64,000 nt of DNA from an uncultured Mediterranea sp. (GTDB taxonomy: Bacteria > Bacteroidota > Bacteroidia > Bacteroidales > Bacteroidaceae), in contig NZ_CABUOL010000005.1 of NCBI RefSeq assembly GCF_902493215.1, positions 1 through 64,000 of the forward strand, given 5' to 3'. Positions 17,431 to 24,729 of this stretch are shown here, one piece after another (position 1 is the first letter of the stretch; every line of letters starts with the position of its first letter). The notes below the pieces were generated by a model. It saw nothing but the letters and a program-made list of their open reading frames with translations. It did no database searches and was not told the origin of the DNA. The position numbers and the translations under genes were made by a program.

Positions 17431-17679
17431 TCAGCAATAAGATAAAAAACCACATTTTTCGTATTGATTGTTCGATGATGTTCGGCATTCATTCCACGGG
17501 GCATGAGCACAAGGAATTATTCGATAAGGAGTATCTGATTCTTCCCATGCTAATGCCTCAACATTTTCCAACATTACATCTGACATTTCATTACCTTTCG
17601 TTTGGTTTACATAAACTCCATAACCAGCAACAGTTACAATGGTTGCAAAGAAAGCAACCTTCTTAATTACTTTATTCAT
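17431..17679 (-). CDS. NVEALA-family secreted peptide precursor A3
   Basis: An 82-residue precursor with a signal segment (AFFATIVTVAGYGVYV), pro-segment MSDVMLE and NVEALA at residues 39-44. The 38-residue core has four Cys (IPCAH, NECR, EKCG, LSYC), suited to two disulfides. The leader is less similar to A1 and A2 than those are to each other. It stands downstream of the signal peptidase gene and is followed one base later by a propeller start codon. It has its own conserved promoter and leader. Confidence 0.83.
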   Translation of the reverse strand: MNKVIKKVAFFATIVTVAGYGVYVNQTKGNEMSDVMLENVEALAWEESDTPYRIIPCAHAPWNECRTSSNNQYEKCGFLSYC

Positions 17680-17722
17680 ACTAATTACTTTTTTATACTT
17701 ATATATAATTTTTAAATTGCAG

Positions 17723-17814
17723 GATTTGTTTTGCGCACATGTTATTCATGTGTCAGAAAGACACAAATCACATTAAAAATCCTTCCGAAATGGCTACAAA
17801 CGTATTGTACCAAA
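17723..17814 (-). promoter_or_regulatory. Diverged copy of the structured peptide leader (peptide A3)
   Basis: Boxes TTTG (17814-17811) and TACGTTTG (17804-17797) keep the six-base spacing. P1 pairs CGGAAGGAT (17787-17779) with GTCTTTCTG (17762-17754): all nine pairs form, three as G-U. P2 is CACATG/CATGTG (17752-17747 with 17741-17736) instead of GCACCC/GGGTGC. The pseudoknot strands GATTTGT (17769-17763) and ACAAATC (17729-17723) are unchanged. Substitutions that keep pairing only on the coding strand argue for an RNA structure. Confidence 0.7.
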
Positions 17815-17857
17815 AATATTTTTCTATTTTTACATTTACCTCCTTTTTATCGTTTCC

Positions 17858-18739
17858 TTATTCTATCTTTTTCCATACCCTGTCCCATCTCGTTTTCCCT
17901 GTCAGAGGGTCCGTCGAATTGCATATCCTGGCAGCCCGTCCCACAATGTACTCCTCGGGCAGCAGCCCCCAGTAGCGGGAGTCCTGCGAGTTCCATCCGT
18001 TGTCGCCCGCCACAAAGTAGTAGTTCTTCCTGAAACGGTAGGTACGCACCAGGCTGTCGCCCAGCAGGACACTGTCGTTCCTGTATACCAGCTTCTCCCC
18101 CTGTTCCCACTCAATCGGTTTCCTGTACAGTAGCACGTTCATCCGGTCCAGTGCCACTTCGCCACCCTTGCGGGGAATGTAAAGAGGACCGAAGTCCCGG
18201 ATATTCCAGCCGGTCAGCGAGTCGAACGGGAAGGCCCGATAGGTGCCTTTCGGAAAATCCTCCGGAGCCGTGCGGCCTATCCGGAGCTGGCTTTCCACGT
18301 TGCCCAGAGGCCCGTCCACCCCGCTCACGCGGAACATTCCGCCGCAGATGGAGAGCGTGTCGCCCGGCAGACCGATACATCTCTTTATGTAATACTTCAG
18401 GATGTGCATCTCTATCCGGCTCCAGTCGTTGGGATGCGGGAAGTTGAATACCAGCACGTCGTTGCGCTTCACCTTCCGCAGGCCGGGCAGACGATAAATC
18501 GCAGTCTGTTCCTCGTCCAGCGTCTTGCCCACGTCGAACAGGCGAGCCCCCAACACCGGCTTCCACACCAGCACCCGGTCGCCTTCTTCCAGCGTAGGAT
18601 ACATCGACCGGCTCGGGATGCGGAACGTGGCATACAGGAAGACCAGCGCCAGCACATACAGCACAGCCAGCAGGATGAGCACCAGGCAGACATCCAGCAG
18701 CCGGTCCACTATTTTTCCTATTATCTTCTTCACGCTCAT
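17858..18739 (-). CDS. Type I signal peptidase (S26 family), peptide-locus copy
   Basis: A 293-residue protein with one N-terminal TM segment (about 14-38), the catalytic Ser motif PSRSMYPTL (Ser45) and the Lys general base in YYIKRCIGLPGD (Lys119). The C-terminal box GDNGWNSQDSRYWGLLPEE is also present. It would cleave signal peptides at the outer face of the inner membrane. The gene overlaps the transglutaminase gene by 4 bp and precedes peptide A3. Because NVEALA-type leaders end in an AxA-like motif, a dedicated role in releasing peptide cores is attractive but inferred. It could equally be the housekeeping enzyme. Confidence 0.9.
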   Translation of the reverse strand: MSVKKIIGKIVDRLLDVCLVLILLAVLYVLALVFLYATFRIPSRSMYPTLEEGDRVLVWKPVLGARLFDVGKTLDEEQTAIYRLPGLRKVKRNDVLVFNFPHPNDWSRIEMHILKYYIKRCIGLPGDTLSICGGMFRVSGVDGPLGNVESQLRIGRTAPEDFPKGTYRAFPFDSLTGWNIRDFGPLYIPRKGGEVALDRMNVLLYRKPIEWEQGEKLVYRNDSVLLGDSLVRTYRFRKNYYFVAGDNGWNSQDSRYWGLLPEEYIVGRAARICNSTDPLTGKTRWDRVWKKIE

Positions 18740-20133
18740 AACTTTCCGCTATACAAGAACCGTCCTCCCGCGACAATGCCCACCCGATGCCCGATGGCCC
18801 GCCGTAAAGGTGCATACCAGATCAGTGCCGGATCGGGCACGTTGTCGTAATACTTGGTCGTATCCGTCTCCACCGTGCACGGCAATACTTCGAACTGCTG
18901 TTTCTCCACATTCCAATATTGCAACAGACGCGGGTCGTCCTTGGCCGACTTCCACACCGTACATTCCACCTGCCTTCCCTTCTCGGGAACCAGAAAACGG
19001 AAGCCTCCGTCCCGCTCCGTCAGCAGGGGCGGGCAGATGAAACGCAGCGACGAACGCCCTTCGGCCGCAGCCACCATGAAGAAGTTCCTGCCCGCCACGT
19101 TGTCGAAGAAACAGCTGTCCCCCTCCCTGCGGCCCAGAGCCACCGGCACCCAGTCGAAGTAGTTGTACGTACACAGATACACCGGTCCGTCCGTTTTCCC
19201 GCCCGCCTTCACGGGAATACGGAGCGTGTATACCGGATTCTCCCCTTCCCGCGTCACGTCCTCCAGCAGCGGATTCTTCAGCCAGGTGACGTATCCGTCG
19301 TCGCCTTCAGCGGACAGCCGGGCCGGGTCCGGCTCGAAGTGCCGCCTGTACACCTTGGCGGGCTGCATGTACCAGCCGGTAGCCAGCCGGTGCGGATACT
19401 TGTCAGGCTGCATGTCGCCGGGGCTGAAGTCATGGAAACGCCCTTCGTACAACACCGCGCACCACACGTGCCCCCGGTCCATCCGCGTCCAGGTAGTCTG
19501 CTGGACGGCCACCGGAATGCCCGCCGCACGCATGGCGGCCACGGCACAATGGGCCAGCGCCTCGCACGTTCCGAGACCTGTCCGGAACGTCTCCTCCACC
19601 GTGGCCGGGAGCCGATTGTCCGTCTCGCCATACTTTATCTCCCCTTTCAGCCGTCCGTTCACGACCATGCACGCCTCGAAGGCGTTCTCCACCCCTGCCG
19701 AATCCAGCAGGGCCGTGTATCTCCCCATCAGTTCCGCCCGGAGCGAGGTAGGTTCCTCGTTCTCCGCCCGGTAGGGCAAGATGTAACGGCAGAAGTCTCC
19801 GAAGGAAACCTCCCGCGCCCACGGCTTCCGCCAGGCCTCGAAAGCCAGGTCGATGTTCCGTATCAGGTAGTCGGCCTTCACGTGCTCCACGTCATACTTC
19901 GGTCCGTGGCTGCCGCGTCCCCCTCCGTCCGTAAAGTTATAAGGCATGTTCTCTATCAGGAAGCGTGCCGCCTCCCGCTTCAGCGAGTCGCCCTCATAGT
20001 GGGCCAGCACCCGCTCCAGTTCCATACGGTTCTCCCCGGCACGTTCCAGGGCATAGGCAAGCCTCTTCCCGTCGTCCTTTGGCGAACAGGCAGAGAAGGC
20101 AGAAAGCAAAAGCAGCAGAAAGAAGTATTTCAT
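18736..20133 (-). CDS. Transglutaminase-like lipoprotein
   Basis: A 465-residue protein from ATG 20133, which begins a lipoprotein signal (FFLLLLLSAFSACSPK); ATG 20145 is an alternative. The transglutaminase-like core has the Cys-His-Asp triad in order: GLGTCEALAHC (Cys190), RGHVWC (His222) and FHDFSPGD (Asp235). A C-terminal beta-rich region of about 200 residues follows. Members of this fold act as transglutaminases, peptidases or peptide N-glycanases, and the actual reaction is unknown. It overlaps the signal peptidase gene by 4 bp and follows a propeller gene by about 60 bp, suggesting a shared transcript. Confidence 0.85.
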   Translation of the reverse strand: MKYFFLLLLLSAFSACSPKDDGKRLAYALERAGENRMELERVLAHYEGDSLKREAARFLIENMPYNFTDGGGRGSHGPKYDVEHVKADYLIRNIDLAFEAWRKPWAREVSFGDFCRYILPYRAENEEPTSLRAELMGRYTALLDSAGVENAFEACMVVNGRLKGEIKYGETDNRLPATVEETFRTGLGTCEALAHCAVAAMRAAGIPVAVQQTTWTRMDRGHVWCAVLYEGRFHDFSPGDMQPDKYPHRLATGWYMQPAKVYRRHFEPDPARLSAEGDDGYVTWLKNPLLEDVTREGENPVYTLRIPVKAGGKTDGPVYLCTYNYFDWVPVALGRREGDSCFFDNVAGRNFFMVAAAEGRSSLRFICPPLLTERDGGFRFLVPEKGRQVECTVWKSAKDDPRLLQYWNVEKQQFEVLPCTVETDTTKYYDNVPDPALIWYAPLRRAIGHRVGIVAGGRFLYSGKL

Positions 20134-20192
20134 CGGTTTCAGCATAGACAAACTGTATAAATAAAGAATCCGAAAATATAGGAGACAACCTG

Positions 20193-21338
20193 TTATTTCA
20201 GCGAATATCGGAAGATTAACGGATTGTCATCCTCTTTGATGGTGGATAAATCATTCCGCAACGCAGCCGCAGCATCATTTTCACTTTTTTCCATCAGTTT
20301 CCGCAAACCTGAGAGCATATGGACGGGATATATGAAGAACACTTCATCGTCTTCACCATATACCGGCAAATAATTGGGCAAAGGAATGTTGAATGACGAA
20401 TTCATAATCATGTCATAATACACAATTTTATTCTCTTGCTTGCCCAGGGCATATACCCCGAACAGATTTGTTCTGAAAAGCATGTTGTTCTCGCCCTCCT
20501 TCAGGTCCGTTACCGTATATACGTATTCATGGTCCCGGCACAGCTTATTCAATTCCTTGCAGTCCAGCAAAGTGCCTGAGGGCTGTTCGGGAAAGGCCAG
20601 TTTACCCCAATCTACAGAAAATTCCGTCTTCACTCCACTGTCCGAAAGACTATAAATACGATTGTCAAAACGACGTGTATAGTAAATGGCATTTCCCGTT
20701 TTTGTCAAAGACATACCTCGGTTATTGCAATAAGGGGCGATTTCATCCATCGCAGGCAATAGGGTACGTACATCCTCTGTTTTCTTGTCAATCACAGTCA
20801 GTGAATATTCCTGTTGCCGGTTGTTCACGTAAGGCGAGTTGCTGATGTAGATATTTTTTTCATCCACCGCTATTCCATCGTAATATGCATCCAGGTGCAT
20901 GCTTCTGTCGAAGGTACCGTCCAGATTATAAAAATGTATAGCAGAAGGCTGCACAAGCATCAGCAACTGATTGGCATCCGCATCTACTATCACATCCCGC
21001 AATGCCACATATTCGCCTGCGCCGTTTCCGATTCGTCCTATTGTATGCAAGAATTTACCCTCGCCGTCAAAGGCCAGAATACTGTTGATCTGTTTGTCAA
21101 GCACATAGTAGTTGCCTTTATACTTTACGATTTTTTCTATACGGCCCAACAAGAATTCTGAAGTCGATTCAAAAGAAAACAGCGAAAATTTTTCAAACAA
21201 TGCCGTATCCGCTACAGATTTTACATGTCCGACATACGAGATACATTCTCCAGCTGGCATCTGTTGAATATCCTTTTTACAAGCATACAACGATAGGACT
21301 AAAGCTGAGCCCAACAGATATTTTGTAATAATATTCAT
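20193..21338 (-). CDS. Six-bladed beta-propeller lipoprotein (DUF5128-like)
   Basis: A 381-residue protein with lipobox LSLYAC (Cys20) and propeller repeats (SILAFDGEGKFLHTIGRIGN, IHFYNLDGTFDRSMHL, NRIYSLSDSG). The GxGxGEY pattern after the second strand is typical of this Bacteroides propeller group. It closes cassette II, in the slot taken by the shorter propeller at 48-842 in cassette I. Directly upstream is a leaderless peptide-like ORF. No catalytic motif seen; a ligand- or peptide-binding role is likely but unproven. Confidence 0.8.
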   Translation of the reverse strand: MNIITKYLLGSALVLSLYACKKDIQQMPAGECISYVGHVKSVADTALFEKFSLFSFESTSEFLLGRIEKIVKYKGNYYVLDKQINSILAFDGEGKFLHTIGRIGNGAGEYVALRDVIVDADANQLLMLVQPSAIHFYNLDGTFDRSMHLDAYYDGIAVDEKNIYISNSPYVNNRQQEYSLTVIDKKTEDVRTLLPAMDEIAPYCNNRGMSLTKTGNAIYYTRRFDNRIYSLSDSGVKTEFSVDWGKLAFPEQPSGTLLDCKELNKLCRDHEYVYTVTDLKEGENNMLFRTNLFGVYALGKQENKIVYYDMIMNSSFNIPLPNYLPVYGEDDEVFFIYPVHMLSGLRKLMEKSENDAAAALRNDLSTIKEDDNPLIFRYSLK

Positions 21339-21354
21339 AGGTCTTGGAATTTAA

Positions 21355-21468
21355 TTATTGATATACGATATTACTGGTTAATCCCGAACTGCATTTAACA
21401 GCTCCTATTCCATGACATTCCGTCAACGTAGTATAAAGAAATGCCGTAATTAGTTTTATCCATTTCAT
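21355..21468 (-). pseudogene. Leaderless class B-like peptide core (probable remnant)
   Basis: A 37-residue ORF from ATG 21468 to TAA at 21355, not preceded by a signal peptide or NVEALA motif. It contains CHGIGAVKCSS, which repeats the CxGxGxxxC spacing of peptides B1 (CFGYGSVDC) and B2 (CIGYGSLDC). It occupies the position that peptide A1 has in cassette I, between thioredoxin-DUF1573 and the second propeller. The simplest reading is a peptide gene that lost its leader. A functional short peptide cannot be excluded. Confidence 0.5.
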
Positions 21469-21497
21469 TGTACATCTTTTTTCAATATCAGTTTTTT

Positions 21498-21574
21498 ATG
21501 ATAATGAGGAATGAGCAGGAATGCCGATACCCCTAACCTCAGGCAGTTCCCACTCATTCCTTTCTTATTATCAT
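21498..21574 (-). terminator. Hairpin at the end of thioredoxin-DUF1573 gene (cassette II)
   Basis: The arms ATGATAATgAGGAATGAG (21498-21515) and CTCATTCCTttCTTATTATCAT (21553-21574) are complementary with a small bulge. The stem starts at the stop codon of the gene and could terminate or stabilise its transcript. Confidence 0.45.
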
Positions 21575-22446
21575 TTCCTTTCTTCCGCCTCGCCCGTCAC
21601 TATCAGCTTCAGCAATTCCTGTTCCGCATTGCTGCGTACCAGCACCGACTTGCGGAAGTATCCCGGATTGTCCGCCTTGTAGGTCACCCGCACTACTAAG
21701 TTGTCGCCCGGCAAGACAGGTTTCCCGTCATACTCCGCCTGCGTGCAGCCGCACGAGGTGTGGGTGTCGAGAATCACCAGGGGACTATCACCCGTGTTCT
21801 TCAGGACGAACTCCGCCGTCTGCTCCTCCCGCCAGTCAAAGCGACCCATGTCCGCTTCCGTCCGGTCGACCTCCATTGTAGTCTGCGTACGGGACGTTTC
21901 CTCCTCCTGACTGACGTTCTCTCCCCGGATGATTTTCAGGTACAGTTCCTTGACCTTCGGGTTGTGGACGGGGTTACCGACAGCCAACACCCGGTTGTCT
22001 TTGTCAAGCAGGAGCGTTTGAAAAGTGGGGTCGGCAGGAAAATGATTCAACCGGTTCAAGCGGTTATCCCTGTCGATACACACCGGATGCGTAAACCCCT
22101 CGGCCCGAAGCGTGCCTACAATGTCTCGCATCTTTTCGGGAGAAAAGAAGAACAGAAAATCCACACCGGAGAATCCGCCATCTTCCATCAGCTCCTTCCA
22201 GCGGTCCAATTGCAACTTACAACTGAGGCAACCCACGGAATCCACGTAAGTCAATATCTTGTAATCCTCTTGCATCGGAAAATCAACCGTATCACGGGCC
22301 AGCACCGTGAAAACCGGATTATCCGGAATTTGTATTTCCCGATCCATCCATTCTTGTAACAAATCGGTGTATTGTTTCTTCCGGGATTCTGTACAAGAAC
22401 ACAAGATTAAAAACATAAGTATCCAAATAGGACAAGCAAACTTCAT
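21571..22446 (-). CDS. Thioredoxin-like / DUF1573 lipoprotein (cassette II)
   Basis: A 291-residue protein from ATG 22446; ATG 22464 would overlap the upstream gene. Lipobox LILCSC, thioredoxin-like domain with CLSC, and a C-terminal DUF1573 domain with SCGCT. It is the paralogue of 1420-2295: 22128-22267 is identical to 1977-2116, while the DUF1573 half differs at many positions, a mosaic pattern that suggests gene conversion. The start is 4 bp after the propeller stop codon. A role in disulfide handling of the locus peptides is an inference. Confidence 0.85.
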   Translation of the reverse strand: MKFACPIWILMFLILCSCTESRKKQYTDLLQEWMDREIQIPDNPVFTVLARDTVDFPMQEDYKILTYVDSVGCLSCKLQLDRWKELMEDGGFSGVDFLFFFSPEKMRDIVGTLRAEGFTHPVCIDRDNRLNRLNHFPADPTFQTLLLDKDNRVLAVGNPVHNPKVKELYLKIIRGENVSQEEETSRTQTTMEVDRTEADMGRFDWREEQTAEFVLKNTGDSPLVILDTHTSCGCTQAEYDGKPVLPGDNLVVRVTYKADNPGYFRKSVLVRSNAEQELLKLIVTGEAEERK

Positions 22447-22450
22447 AAAA

Positions 22451-23452
22451 TCAGAAGAATTCATTCAAATCCAGATAAGCAAATTGATATTCATCATTCA
22501 AACACATTATCAGACGGTTGTTATCTTTGTCATAACACAAATCCATAATTTTACGCCCCACATCCAATGTCTTCAAATAATCACCGTCCTTACTGAAAGC
22601 CAAAAGGACTGTAGGAGTCGCATCTTCTGAAAAATTATCGTTTCCCGAATAGGAAGCGATTATTTTGTCACGACAAAATACGACATTGCCATAATGACGC
22701 ACTTTGTTGGACATCTTGCTGTTCCAAGCCGGCCCATAGACATTGCATTTCAAATTACCTTCCATATCACAAACAGTCATCAAATCATGATACAGATAGC
22801 ATTCCACATATTCATTCAAATCTGGAGATACAGCCATACAGATGCGTTTCCGCTCAATATCCGGATGCTCATAAGGCATCGGCTCAAATGTGCCATCCGC
22901 CATATTCCAACGGGCTACACATTGTTCAAAAGAAGAACGCCCCGGAACGATAGTCAAAGCCAATGACAAGGTATCACTCATATAATAGTAACGGTCGGGA
23001 AACTGCTTCATCGTAATTTCAGCCTTGACCTTCGGTTGATAATCGGAACGGGACAACACACTGTCGAGTTCATAAGAAAAGATTTTCATCTTACCATGGT
23101 CCGTAACATAGAAAGTCCTATTTTTTTCATCAATACCAATATGCCCCATAACCGTAATTTCTCCCGGCCCTTGACCTATATTTGCAACACTCGTCAGATA
23201 CTGGAAGGTGTTTTTATCAAAAATACGTACCAAACGGTCAGACGACTTATAATCCCCTATTATCAAATAGTCGCCCATTACAAAAAGACGGGCATACGAA
23301 CCTATCAGAACGTCATCCATCCGAATCTCTTTTACTTTGGAATTCACATCGACTATGTTCTTACGTTTTCCTTGATATTTTTCTGTGATAGCTTCCGTAG
23401 AACATGACATACACAGAATAAGTAACAAGAAACCACTTAATACATGTTTCAT
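22451..23452 (-). CDS. BF3164/TolB-like six-bladed beta-propeller lipoprotein
   Basis: A 333-residue protein from ATG 23452 with lipobox ILCMSC. Propeller repeats include RIFDKNTFQYLTSVANIGQG and FYVTDHGKMKIFSYELD. It is the cassette II counterpart of 2311-3348 and, like it, is directly followed by a thioredoxin-DUF1573 gene. The 274 bp before it contain no ORF; TACTTTTG at 23649-23642 may be a -7 box, but its -33 partner is badly spaced. Confidence 0.8.
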   Translation of the reverse strand: MKHVLSGFLLLILCMSCSTEAITEKYQGKRKNIVDVNSKVKEIRMDDVLIGSYARLFVMGDYLIIGDYKSSDRLVRIFDKNTFQYLTSVANIGQGPGEITVMGHIGIDEKNRTFYVTDHGKMKIFSYELDSVLSRSDYQPKVKAEITMKQFPDRYYYMSDTLSLALTIVPGRSSFEQCVARWNMADGTFEPMPYEHPDIERKRICMAVSPDLNEYVECYLYHDLMTVCDMEGNLKCNVYGPAWNSKMSNKVRHYGNVVFCRDKIIASYSGNDNFSEDATPTVLLAFSKDGDYLKTLDVGRKIMDLCYDKDNNRLIMCLNDEYQFAYLDLNEFF

Positions 23453-23713
23453 AAGAAATTGCAATTTGAAAGTCTGTCCAAATTCTATCTCTACATTTTC
23501 AAATCATTTCCCAAAAGATTTTGCTTTCAATCGGAATGCAACGAAGTACATAGAATAGAAAGAGACAAAACACAATAGGAAATATACAAAAAAATAAAGA
23601 AAGATATTTGAACAGACTCAAGCACGGAAAAAGATTTGTAGCAAAAGTAATTATCAAATTCTCAGCAAAATTGATTTTCCTTGTTTACTATTTCATTTTC
23701 CTTACTCGTTTTT

Positions 23714-23749
23714 TACCACATTACTTATCATTACCACATTACTTATCAT
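23714..23749. repeat. 18-bp tandem duplication across the A4 stop codon
   Basis: The 18-bp unit TACCACATTACTTATCAT is present twice in a row (23714-23731 and 23732-23749). The copy at 23732 contains the stop codon of peptide A4. It looks like a slippage duplication with no obvious function. Confidence 0.8.
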
Positions 23750-23978
23750 TCCAATCCTTTTCTTTGTAAGTTGGAAACCAATAATGGCAGAGGCAACCAT
23801 CACCGTCAGAAAGACACCCATTAGGGCACATGGGGTCATATTCGTCGGTCGCCAACGCCTCCACATTCTCCAGCATCACGTCCGACATCATTTCTTTTGA
23901 TTGATTGGCATAAACGCCATAACCTGCCATTGCGGCAACGGCTGCTACAAGAGCAACCTTCATAATATTCTTATACAT
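23739..23978 (-). CDS. NVEALA-family secreted peptide precursor A4
   Basis: A 79-residue precursor. The signal and pro-segment (VALVAAVAAMAGYGVYANQS) nearly match A1, with NVEALA at residues 38-43. The 36-residue core starts TDEYDPMCPNGC and has four Cys close together (MCPNGC, GCLC), then an aromatic and charged tail. It stands in cassette II between class B peptide B2 and a propeller gene, exactly as A2 does in cassette I. Confidence 0.85.
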   Translation of the reverse strand: MYKNIMKVALVAAVAAMAGYGVYANQSKEMMSDVMLENVEALATDEYDPMCPNGCLSDGDGCLCHYWFPTYKEKDWNDK

Positions 23979-24009
23979 ATTTATTATTTTTTATAATTTA
24001 TATTAATGG

Positions 24010-24100
24010 GATTTGTTTGTAAACGCACCTTATCGGGTGCCGGAAAGATACAAATCTCCTGAAAATCTTTCCGAGACAGCGACAAACGTATTGCCGCAAA
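24010..24100 (-). promoter_or_regulatory. Conserved promoter and structured 5' leader of peptide A4
   Basis: Boxes TTTG (24100-24097) and TACGTTTG (24090-24083) with six bases between. P1 pairs 24073-24065 with 24049-24041 perfectly. P2 is shortened to five pairs (24040-24036 with 24029-24025), and the pseudoknot strands are 24056-24050 and 24016-24010. The segment between the leader and the start codon is unlike that of A1 and A2, so the conserved block ends with the pseudoknot strand. Confidence 0.7.
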
Positions 24101-24151
24101 CAAATTAATTCGTATCTTCGCCAAAAAACTCCTTCTTTTAAGCTGGTTTAT

Positions 24152-24202
24152 GGAATGAGCGGGGATGTCTCTCTCTAATATCCGGCATTTACCCCTCATT
24201 CC
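24152..24202 (-). terminator. Hairpin after class B peptide B2
   Basis: GGAATGAG (24152-24159) and CTCATTCC (24195-24202) form an 8-bp stem, beginning 18 bp after the B2 stop codon. It resembles the hairpins at 3996-4063 and 21498-21574, which suggests a common terminator or processing element in the cassettes. Confidence 0.5.
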
Positions 24203-24219
24203 TTTTTTACTTGAAAATC

Positions 24220-24447
24220 TTATCGGCACTGTTCGACAATCCAGTCCACCTTCTCGCCGTTCGGGCAATCCAACGAACCATATCCTATACAGATTACTCC
24301 CTGCTCATATTCCCCATCGGCCAGTGCTTCCACATTTTCGAGAAGCAAGGGATCCGTCCCGCTGTCCTGAGACTGCACACTAAAACCATAAACAACTGCC
24401 GCAAGGGCCAATCCGGCCCACAAAAATTTTGTCTTTTTACTTTTCAT
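24220..24447 (-). CDS. NVEALA-family secreted peptide precursor B2 (CxGxGxxxC class)
   Basis: A 75-residue precursor from ATG 24447; the reading from 24540 adds 31 residues without a signal. Signal segment LWAGLALAAVVYGFSV, pro-segment LLLE, NVEALA at residues 38-43. The 32-residue core contains CIGYGSLDCP (Cys53, Cys61) and a last Cys near the C-terminus (VEQCR). It is the counterpart of B1 and lies 282 bp downstream of the second membrane regulator gene, with repeat operators in between. Activity unknown. Confidence 0.8.
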   Translation of the reverse strand: MKSKKTKFLWAGLALAAVVYGFSVQSQDSGTDPLLLENVEALADGEYEQGVICIGYGSLDCPNGEKVDWIVEQCR

Positions 24448-24473
24448 TTCTGTAATTTTATTGATTAGCTGAA

Positions 24474-24550
24474 CGAAGGTAGGCAAACAGCAGATAATAA
24501 ACTGAAGAAATGACTCAAAATTCCTCAACGGACACCTCAAAAAATCTCAA
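24474..24550 (-). promoter_or_regulatory. Weak promoter and candidate OmpR-type operators of B2
   Basis: CTCAA occurs at 24514, 24524, 24536 and 24546: two pairs of half-sites, each 10 bp apart, with 12 bp between the pairs. They begin 67 bp upstream of the B2 start codon, against 65 bp for the CTGAC pair of B1. A possible -7 box, TACCTTCG, is at 24481-24474 and the -33 region is poor, as expected for an activated promoter. A further tandem 10-mer, CCGGAAACAG twice, lies near 24691-24710. The rest of 24551-24729 shows no gene. Confidence 0.5.
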
Positions 24551-24729
24551 AACGCTATTTATCAGAGTAATAGAAGAAAAGAAAATAACAATCAGGGCCT
24601 TATTCCAAAGAATCAGGAAAGGACAATTTGTACCCCTGTCCGTACCATTTTATCACTTCGCCAAGACTGGTCGACGGCGAAGAAACGTCCGGAAACAGCC
24701 GGAAACAGCATAACAACGCTTTTTGACCG

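Noticed and set aside
24510..24713. A 68-residue plus-strand ORF over the B2 operator
   Set aside because: No signal, domain or promoter, and it crosses the candidate operator repeats.
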